Source: Trochalopteron elliotii
Lineage: Eukaryota; Chordata; Aves; Passeriformes; Leiothrichidae
Length of the DNA: 64,000 nucleotides
NCBI GenBank assembly: GCA_024734555.1
Contig: JANPWX010000026.1
Location: forward strand, 1,182,783-1,246,782
Reading direction: 5' to 3'
A program made the translations under genes and the position numbers. The notes beneath the pieces are model-generated. The model made no database searches and was not told the origin of the DNA. It was given only the letters and a program-made list of their open reading frames with translations. Below are positions 54,283-64,000 of the stretch, in pieces; position 1 is the stretch's first letter, and the number at the start of each line of letters is the position of its first letter.

Positions 54283-57200
54283 TCTTTGTTACAATACATT
54301 ATATCTTCTTTTGTGTTGAATATTCTAATTTACACTAACCAACCAGTACATGACACAAAACCCTATAGAATCTACATATAGCCTATAAGAACTACTACAT
54401 TACCATACTGTGTTATATTTTAAACTCTAAAAACTACTCTTTAGACTATTCTCTTTTGCTACATTGACCTTTGGATTCCTTAGTCAGCAGAAGGGTATTG
54501 TTCAATCAAGAGGGATTCTCCTTCAGCTGGCTAGACTATTGTTTTCAGGTTATATAGTAACTAAGGCTCAGTATCCTACAACTCAAAGCAAGCTTTCATT
54601 TCTATTTCGATTATAGGTTTCATATTTTCAGAATCTTTTGCTAAGCAATCATATTTATAAGGTTTCCCTGATTCATCTTCCCCAACACTCTTCCATAACT
54701 CTGTGAGCAGGAGAACCTAGGGGCTAAATATTTGTTGTTGTTATTTTCTAAATAAAAAATAAGCAAAAGCAGTTTATCAGCCACAACATACAACAGCACA
54801 AGCTGCAAGAATAATATTAAATTTAAAACTGCTTATAGGATGTACATCCTCTAATTTGAAGGAGTACTTATGCCATATTAATATTTGGTTCTATTGACGT
54901 TATAGAGTATATTGCAATACAGCCAGCTGCTGAAAATGACCTTTATTTGCAGTATCTGTATGTCTTCAGTTATTAGTGCTTCTTTTATTCCTGAGAACTC
55001 TGGGGGATAAGCTAGGTCTTTCAGAAGCAGGAGCTGAAGTTCATATTGCATGAATTGAATTTGTTAGATCCTTTAGTCTGTTAGTCTTCCACAGAGATTC
55101 ATGACCAAAAGCTTGAAGTACACATTGTATTGATTTCTGAAACTTTGTCATGTCATGTGTAAAACAGAAACTGAAAGCCAGTTTTGCAATGGAAAATCAG
55201 AAATATTTTAGATAAGTAGAATTTTTCCACTCAGATTTACAAAGCACACTGAAATGCCTTAATTTTGATGCATTCCTCTCATAACTATTTTCTCACTAGT
55301 TCCATAGTTTCATAACATTTGTTTCCAGGTGGGTACTGTTTGATTGATTCTATTTTGTTGTCCTGAGAGCAGGAGGACAGGATATGTCTTATTCTTTTTT
55401 TGTTCACCTTTACGTTTTGACATGTTTTTCTGGAGTAAGAAGGAATGTCATCTTGAACAATATCAAACTGATTTTTTTGGCTGTTGGGTCAAAAATGTTT
55501 GGCTACCCCTAACTAAATAAATAAGTAGCAAATGATAAATAATGGAGCAGTCATTTTCTTCTACTAAATAATGAAATTCATATAGTGAAAAAATAAACCA
55601 TTCTATTTTATGTCATCTGAAAAATTGATAACTAGTTTGTAGGCCTTACATTATTCAGGTAACAGAAGATATGCAATATGTTTGGATTTGATCTGCTTCT
55701 TCCCTTTAGCTATACAGCTACAAGGTTTAGCAGAATGTTTTGTCTGTTCACTTTGAATCCCAGAAATATGTATGTTACAAATTAGGTATTAGAAAAATCA
55801 AAGTATATTTTTTGGCTTTCAATGGTGTAACAGTTTTTGACTAACCTTTTGCTTAAAAGGTAGTCGGAATAGTAACTGGTATTTCTTCAAAGATAAAAAT
55901 GTATTAGCTAATTCCTTGGTACTAAAAATAAATTTTCTGCTTGCATTATAGTAAGAGATCTGTAATTGATATGTAGAATAACACTACCTACCTTTTCAGT
56001 AATAATTGTTTACAAAATTAGTGTTACCTTGATTCCAGTTGGCACATACCACCATATGCTGGTTTTGACACGGAGCCATGTGTTTGACATGCAAATTTAT
56101 AAATGTCTTAAAGGAATATCAAAATTCTTGATGTTCTCTTTTATAGTAGTTGCGTTTAAAATAATGTGTTGTGTGTGTGCTTCAGTTGTGACTTTCAAGA
56201 TGGAATTTTGACTGCACTTTTCTAGTGTGGTGTTACCACACTGAAGACATTTGGCATAAATTATGCAGTGCATCAAAAATGTGTGTTGTACTTCTCTCGT
56301 TCACATTTCATGTGTTTTTAGAACCTCAAAAGTCACTTTATTGCCAGAGCGATTGCAGCTTAATTGAAATGACATAAATTTTTGGATGAACTTATGAGTT
56401 AATATTGGTAGCACTTCTACTTTTTGGTAGATTTGTATTTTTTTTCCTGTATAAGTAATAACTTTATTAATCTAAAATACAAGGAAAAATGAATATAAAT
56501 GAAAATTTGTCCATTGCAGTGAAGACCTTGTACTATAAGAAATGCAGAACCTCACAACTATGTGCCAGGCAAGCAAACCTTCTTTTCCTTTCCATTCTTT
56601 ATTTCTATTTTCTTTAATAATTTATGAAGTTTAGAACAGTACTATGAAAGTCCTGTTTAAAATAATTGAATAAAAGCCCTTAAATCCAAGCAACCTTTTG
56701 TGTTTGAATGTCATAAAGAGAAGCTAGAAGACTCTTGCCTTTTTTTTAACAACATTTTTAACAGTTGTGAAAAGTTAAAGAATTTTAACAGCTAACAGAC
56801 TAACAAAGTAAATGTTGGAAAAGATTTTCAAGTTAAGGAAATAATGCATTTGAATTTAATTATTGTAGCTTAGTTTTCTGAGCTTATTGTTTGGAGACAA
56901 AAAATTTGTATTGAATACAATCATTTCAACATTAAGGGAGTGGGAAACTTTTAAAGAGAAATTGGAATATGTAGAAGCTGCTTTTCAGGTGCTAAATAGC
57001 TGGTGAATTTACACTCCTGTTGACACTGTTGAAAAAGACAGTTTTGTGTCAAAGCATTTGTCTAATGCTTTTGACACAGTGTTACAAATCAAAAAGATAG
57101 AAAATGACAAGGAAATATGATTTTTAATAGATGAGACCAAGGTTACATGATTGCATTCCTAAGGAGATTTAAGCAAAAGTCATCTTCCTGTAAAAGTGAA

Positions 57201-58987
57201 AGTGATTTACAGGGGAGATATAATTTATGTTCCTGTGGAAGCTTTCTGAGGAAGACTTCTGTGCATAAAGATTTTCAAGCATCTAACAAGGATTGACCTG
57301 ATGTTTATATTCTTTGTATGTAAAACCTATTCAGAAAAAGAAAGTATCTTCCTTTGCTGCAACACGGCAAAAGCTAAGATCTAAATTGCTGGCTGGGGGA
57401 AGTTATCAATGGTGCCCAATGGATTTTTTATCTCTAGCACTCAATTTTTAAAATCTCCATAACAGCACTGAGCAAATAATGTGGCTTAGATCTATTTTCC
57501 TGACTTGTGTAGCATAACTTCTCAAAGACTTCCAGAAAAGACCTAATAACAAAAGCTGTATTTTCCGTGAGCTAAAATCATGTGTGTGTGCGCAAATTAC
57601 TGTACATACTAGTAGCAGAGTTTAATATGTATCACAGATTTATTTGTATTTCTTAAAAATAGAACTAGACTTACGAGAAAAGAAATTTATAATTACGATA
57701 GGATGTCAAGTAGTTATTACAATTATTTTTATGTATTTGGAAAAATACTTACATCTTTTTCACTACAATAGTTGCTTGAGTGAAAAATCATTCCAGTTTG
57801 GCTGGGCTTGAAATATTTTCATGTCTTTGATTTATGATGTCAAAATATAGCAGCCAGTTAAGGAGCAGCAGTGAAAGACCAAAAACGTTTATAGAATAAA
57901 ATATTGGTGATGTCGATAAATGCCTGTAAGAATTGTAAACCATCCACAGATAAGTAAAAATCTCACTAATGTGATTGGAAAAGGTTAATTTTATGGTCGT
58001 AATTAAAAATTTAAAAATCTGATTATATAGTGTGGCAGTAAAAAACAAACTCTGGCCTATCAATGGCTACAGCTAGAGGTTTTGAGTAGCTTTACTCAGC
58101 AAGACTTGGCCACCACCACCCCTGATCGACACTGGGCAGGAGTCACTTTCGGAAATGAAGGTCATACTCTTATGTTTGTCATGTAAAGGTTAAAATGCTT
58201 TTGTAGGATGTGAAAAATCAAAGTTTGAGTCAGATCCTGCTGATTTTACTATTGAAGTTAGATCATAACACAGCTGAACAAGATGGGCAAGACTGTGAGA
58301 GACAATTTGACCCCGTAGTTTAGCAGATGCTTTTTGTGTTTTAACTCAACCTTAGATTACTTATTTGCCCAACAAGTCTGATCAGAACTTACTGTAAAGT
58401 CTATGGTGTTGAGTTCATGAAGCAGCTGCAATTTTGTGTTTAAGTGGTTGCCATCCTGTACCCTTAAAAAATACCATGAAAGAGCAACAAAAAAAAAAAA
58501 TCTTTCAGGCAGCAGAACAACCACTGAGCTTCCTTCATACATATGAACTGCTGCAATTAATTTAATTCCTCTAGTTTAATACGCTCTTGAATGCTAACTC
58601 ATTTGGCTGATGCAGGTGATATCAACTTACAGCATTCCACAAATATCTGTGTACTGAAGATTCCCTCATGTATGGATGATCTAAACATATGTATTAGAAT
58701 CTAGCAGTCAAAAATGCAGAAATTAGTTTTAGCCCATGCAATACTCTTCTATAGCTGCCTCATGCTCCAAGGGTTCTACTAAAGCTACAGATTTTGTGTC
58801 TTTATTTTTGGCACTAAATGACCATACATATTTTACATGAAGCACATCAAACCAGGTTTTCATAGAGAAATCTTGTATCTCTGAAAAACCTATACAGTTG
58901 CACAGACCTTGACTATACAGCTTTAATGTCCTCCAGGGCTTTAATCTGAGGACTTCTGTACTTTTTCCTCTTAGCTTTTCTCATGGA

Positions 58988-59001
58988 AATATATATATAT
59001 T
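58988..59001. repeat. Short (AT)n repeat
   Basis: About seven AT units, followed within 10 bases by a second short tatatata run. Confidence 0.85.
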
Positions 59002-62000
59002 CCCTTATATATAGAATATACGAAAGCATCCTACTGATTCATACGCACAAGGTAAGTCACAAGTCATATTCTTCTGTACCTAACATATACTTTGGTGGTT
59101 TGGTAGCAGAATTTTTGAACTGGAGAGCTAGCCCCAGTATGAGATTACATTTGTAATCCTTGCTTCCATTAAAGGAGTCCAGACTTTTTTCTCAGAGGAA
59201 ACCATTAAAGCATTTGTAAACCACTAATCTGTTCAGGGATTTTCTATTGTTTATTTAGGGCAAGCCTACTGAGTGGCAATTCTGTTTAATATTTCCTTAT
59301 TTGGAGGAGACAATGTTAAGATACACAGAACAAAAATAGTATACAAGATAGAAATTAATCATTAAATAATCAAACTAGCGTGAATGAATAGGGTCTGAAG
59401 CTGGTGTGGTCTCATGCTTATTATTCAGAAATAAATTTTGAAAAAGCAACTTAAAAAATCGAAGTTTGATCTTGAGGAAGACATATCTAGTTACTTAAAA
59501 TTGTCTTACTTGACTCAGCTGAACATGGCTGAAATGTCTAGTTATAATAGAAAATGCTTGTGTTGTTGTTAAACATTTATATTAGAGCTTTAGATGCCTG
59601 CGAATGGTACAGGTTATATTATTTGATGACATTATTTATAATTTTGCCTGGGGATCACTAGTTTCTGCTTGACAGGGGAAAAAAAAGGAATATTGGAAAT
59701 TGAGGAACATTATTAGATATCCAAAAACTTTGGTAACCAAGACTATATGCTTAAGATACTACATTTTCCCTGAATCTAGTGTTCAATCTACAGGTGAATG
59801 TGCAAAAGAACTAGATTTATGCCAATAGGCAGGAAGATGATTGCATTCATATTGAGGTTGCCTAACGTGACAAACACCCTTCAAGTTGAAGAAATGAATC
59901 TCATATTTGTTTATTTTTCATTTCTGTAGCAGGAATCTATTTTAATATTTCTCTTGTTCTGGAATGTGGCACTCTGTGATAGAGAAGAGAGGCAATTTTT
60001 ATGTGTCCCCAAACCATCTGTAGCTAAAATTGGAATTCTACTGGAAGACACTATAACTCAAGCTGATTCAAATTCTGATGTGAATTTCTCTGTTAACAAT
60101 CAGACAACAAGCCTGTATCAGTCTCTCTCTTTCAGATTTTAGTTTTGTGTATGAAGTGCATTTATATACACCAAAAAAACCTCCAAAACAATACAACTGT
60201 CAACTGCAATAGAGGACACAGGCAAGGGAGGAAAGACTTAGAAAACTACAGGCATTCTTGTAGATACAGTAATGATATTGACACAAAGCATTGCCAAGAG
60301 TCTAATAATAAGTAATTTGTATTCTGAATATTTGCATTCTCTCTCAGGTGTTGTAAATATTACTGTATTTCTAGCAATTTATCATTATGTTTCTGACTTT
60401 AGGGAGACAGCTATAAGAAATGAAGAGGAATTATTTTCAGAACATATAGCATATGTTGGTTTAGTGAATGCAGAGCATATTAGCACAATGAGGGGTATGG
60501 TCCTGTTGGCTTAACTCTAACCTCATACCTTAGACAACTTGGTTTCTGCAGCATATCTGTAATATATGTATAATACCTATAGGTATTCAAAGTTTTAGTA
60601 GTACGAGAAACAGTGGGGAAAATTGAAGATATGAGAGCAGTAATTTTCTTTCCAAATCTCATTTTATTTAATTTCTTGTAGCTAAAATTGGATTCGGTGT
60701 TGTGCAAATAATAACAACTTTAATTTCAATAGTTAATGTGTGGTTATATGGTACTAACTCCCTTTTTTTTCTGGGAGTTGTTACATTATCCACCAAAATA
60801 GGAAATGAACTTTCTATGCCACATTTTCTAGTTAATAGGAATTTTATGCTTTATCTGCTATGTGAGAAGTCATTTTCCTTCCGTTCCCCATCTATCTATA
60901 CTGTCCATAGAAGACAAAATTATTTAAGAGGTATATGCCTTGAGTGTCAGTGGTGGGTTTTTTTATAAAATGTTTCCCTTCTGATTTTTTTCCTTAGTTA
61001 AACATAGTCAAAATATGAGTAAACTGTGTAATGAAAAGTACATATGCTTAAAACTAAATGAGATAAAACCACAAAAGAAGAAAAAAAAAATTCACATTAT
61101 CTCTGTACTGCAGAAAAAAATTTAAGTTGATTTTAAAGTCCTTGAAACTTGAGAACTGGAGCTTCCTTAATACATACTGGAATTTCTTTAGGTGAGTTTT
61201 CAAAACAAGCATGCCCTTAGTGTTTGTAGTTGGGGCATTTTAAATAAGAAATTGCAACCTAACAAAGAAAACCTTCTCATTTCCAAAATCCACTGAGCCT
61301 TTGTGTAGCAGTAGTCACTCTGAGGTACCACGCAGCAAAAATTTATCCTCATTATTAGGAACAAAAGGAGCTTTAATACTCCTCAGTAACATGGCTACTG
61401 TGATGTTGATGGTGATTTACTTGAAGTGTTCAGTGCGCTCATGCATCTCACAACTATAGGCAGCAGTCTGAAAAGTCTGTCTGCCACCAGATTTTCTAGG
61501 CTCTGAAAAAAACCCAACAAAATTAAGAATGAAAGGAGGGAAAACAGAGCAATGGGCATTTTTTCACATCACTGATACAATATTTTAGCTGTAATGTCTC
61601 TGTGTTCTGTGGTTTACCCTGATAACTCTGGATTTGCTTCCATGTCTTTACATAAGTAGGGTGTTAATTCCACTGTGATTATACAGCAGAGATCCACCCC
61701 TAAGCCCGGTTCTGACAGGACCACAAAAAAAAATGAACACTTCTATCCCTGAGGAGAAACTGCAAAGGTTGAGAGTGTTTTCTGTTGGTGTGCTGAGGAG
61801 TCTGAAGATGGGATGAAGGACATTTCAGGATGGCATATGATTTTTAGTACAGCTTTTAGCAAGTTTAACCTATCTGCAATTTCAGGCTTCAAAATTTTGA
61901 TGTCAGTGTTTATGACATGAACTCTTCATGTTCTTCCACTGTCATATTAACATGTGTAAAATGAACATTGACATAGAAGTCATCTGTGATTGAAGTACAA

Positions 62001-64000
62001 GTTACAGACAGAAATCAATTTTAAGAGGATTGCATATTTAAGAGGACTGTAGTTTTGTAGCTCTGACTGTCTCACACTTGAAGTGATCAAGTGTATAAAT
62101 GTCTGTAAAGTTTATTTTTAATATGGAATTTGGGACTATTTAAAATATGTTGTAGGTGATTAACATTGAGAAAAATGACAAGAAAGTTTATGCACAGGTG
62201 AATACAGCTAACAATCAAAAAGGCAAACAAATCCAGTGACTGACAACATTTACGTGAACTCATCTTGCATTTATAAGATGCTGACTGCCTTTTATGACTC
62301 CAGTGAAACTGTTTAATAGCATCAGGAATGTATTTACTTACAAGATGTTTTATAGACCTAGCACAAGAAGTTTAACTCCTGGACAAATTTTAGGTAACAT
62401 CAAAATTATTTTGAATCGCTCTAACTTTAAATCTCCTGATGGTTATTCTACGTTATGTAAGTTGTTTTCTTACCTTAACTATCAGCTCTGTCCAAAGTTA
62501 AATTGAATGCTTCCTAGTCAGTACATAATTAACTATTTATTAGCTACCATTTTATTCCTTATGTTTTTCTTTTTCTTCTTTTATAGTCTGGGCTATTTAG
62601 TAAAGGAGACTTAGAGAGTCATCTGAGTCATCTTTTCCTTTTATCTCCTGTCAGTCCCCTCATAATAATTTTTCAAGCATATTGATCAGATTGAGCCAAC
62701 TTGGAAACAGAAATTGTAGTTTTAGAAATACGTTCTACTGCGTTTATCCTAGTTAACAACTTTGCAAAATTAACTATTTAATTAGTATCTCACAGAGAGA
62801 AAAGATGATGTCAAGAAGTGCTGCATGTAAGTAATGTCAGGCTAACCTCTATATACATGCTGGCATGTAATTTGGTTTGTCTATTTGGTCTATTCAGCAT
62901 ATACTGTGACTATTACCTAGTAGCATGTTATAGGAGACATGGATTTACTGTCAAATATAAGAAAATTTTGCAGCAAGGAAAACTAAAATGTAAAAGCATC
63001 TGAGAGACAGAAGACAGTGAGTAAGCAAGTTTCATTAGGCTGATAGCTCAAAGATCAATCTATACTCTCTATTTTTTATTCTTACTGGATATAACCAATT
63101 GATTGTCATTTCCTCAATTAAAAAAAACATGTAAGTTCATAAAAGACATGGAAGAAAGCAAAGTGGGCCATAAACATTTTTCTGCAGAGAGAGGACTGTC
63201 TTCCACAGAGAGCACCTCAGATGTGGTATAAAGTACTCAGGATTTAAACAGAAAAGTGTCTGAGACATCAAATCTTAACCCTTATGCAAGTAGATATGTG
63301 GACCTTAACACTCATTTTTGTTCATATATCTCAGGACTGAGTCTTGTGGGCTTTGAACACCTGATTCAAATGAGTCATTAGCCAGCAGGGGGTAATATGC
63401 CTGTCTTTCCCCTTTGGCTTCCACCTCTTCCTCGGAGCAACGGGTGACCTGCATGGATGGTTTTCTTACGCACAAAGGGGTGTGAATAACTTTGTTTCCC
63501 TGCAGTGACCAGGAGAGTGCCCAGTGTTTAGAGATATAAGTTCTCATTAACGCGGCTTAATTCTGCCTTCTGACTGATTTATATTAAGTGGAGCTTGGCT
63601 ATATTAAATAAACTTTTTAGAAAGTCATCCCATGTAAGTTTGCATAGAGTGCCTTTGTAATAACATTATATTGTTTATGAAGCATCACCATTATTCTGTG
63701 GTGTTAATGTGTTGTTTGTAGGAGCACTGCTGTGTAAAAACATCTCCAGTCATATGGCATCCTGTGGGGAACAAAACTTTTACAATTCCTTCTTGGGTTT
63801 ACTAGAATTATCCTTGGGGTGGGTGAGGACATTTTGAACTTTTAAAAAACTTTATCTCAGAACAAACAGCAGGAGGCATTCAGAAGATATAATTATTTAA
63901 ACTGGAGTAGTAGAAATGGAAAAAAATGAAAAGAAAGAAGTTATGGGTTCTGTACGTTAGGAGTAATGAGACAAAATTCTGTTCTAAAGTTGCAAATGAT

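Larger units (their letters stand above)
53867..54687 (-). mobile_element. Probable ERV LTR, antisense, containing an assembly gap
   Basis: Read on the minus strand the element starts tgttggggaagatgaatcag (near 54687) and ends near ...gcattaccaca (near 53867), giving TG...CA termini. A polyadenylation signal AATAAA (plus-strand tttatt at 54003-54008) lies ~140 bases before that end, as in an LTR R/U5 region. The middle is CT-rich on this strand. No clear target-site duplication is visible, so the ends may be off. The 127-codon minus-strand ORF at 54166-53783 runs through the polyA/CT region and is unlikely to be a gene. No internal retroviral genes flank it. Confidence 0.55.
39229..64000 (+). 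other. FSTL5: Start of the next FSTL5 intron, running off the window
   Basis: From the gtaagt donor at 39229 to the end of the window I looked for the next exon, which should start in phase 1 and encode a Cys-rich Kazal/follistatin segment with closely spaced Cys codons and a PVCGSDG-like motif. I saw none by eye. The DNA is AT-rich and mostly single-copy in appearance, apart from the TA repeat at 48407-48439 and the LTR at about 53867-54687. Stretches 39229-48406, 48440-53866 and 54688-64000 hold no gene that I can support. Confidence 0.75.

Noticed and set aside
56224..56242. 8-bp inverted repeat AGTGTGGT/ACCACACT
   Set aside because: Arms this short with a 3-base loop are expected by chance in 64 kb.
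39229..64000. Next FSTL5 exon (Kazal domain)
   Set aside because: I searched by eye for a Cys-rich phase-1 exon and found none; a translated homology search would be decisive.

Overview
The window is vertebrate nuclear DNA, most probably from a bird and plausibly a passerine. The evidence is several 3' ends of CR1 LINEs in both orientations with the bird-type octamer tail, LTR sequences of avian endogenous retrovirus type, AT-rich non-repetitive DNA, and spliced coding exons instead of long ORFs. There are no bacterial features, CRISPR arrays, tRNAs or rRNAs that I can support.

One gene is identifiable, on the + strand: the start of FSTL5 (follistatin-like 5). The first coding exon is 20403-20541, with the ATG at 20419. 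It encodes a signal peptide and the start of the mature chain (41 codons) and ends in a phase-0 donor. A very short second coding exon (39195-39228, 34 nt) continues the chain and ends in a canonical gtaagt donor. Its acceptor is a tandem NAGNAG (gcagcag), which predicts two isoforms differing by one Gln. I could not find the next exon, which would start the Kazal/follistatin domain, so bases 39229-64000 are probably one long intron that runs off the window. A noncoding first exon probably lies upstream of 20403; I could not place it.

Layout: 1-20402 is upstream or first-intron DNA with one ~1 kb antisense CR1 copy (3724-4745), one sense CR1 tail (6541-6732), a 38-bp perfect palindrome (8589-8626) and a GC-richer block (about 14920-15840). 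The 18.6-kb intron at 20542-39194 holds a truncated LTR head (21699-21781), a sense CR1 tail (22931-23093), a ~1.05-kb LTR-like element in the gene's orientation (26920-27973), an internally deleted CR1 (29449-29680) and two inverted repeats (32260-32320, 36174-36219). The region 39229-64000 holds a TA microsatellite (48407-48439), an antisense LTR (about 53867-54687) with a CT/GA-rich 28-bp tandem array and an assembly gap, and otherwise single-copy-looking AT-rich sequence.

Almost every ORF above 60 codons is a chance ORF or runs through a repeat. I found no convincing undescribed multi-gene system. The items most worth a second look are the long perfect palindrome, the NAGNAG microexon, the sense LTR with a strong splice donor inside the FSTL5 intron, and a few stretches that look like conserved noncoding elements.
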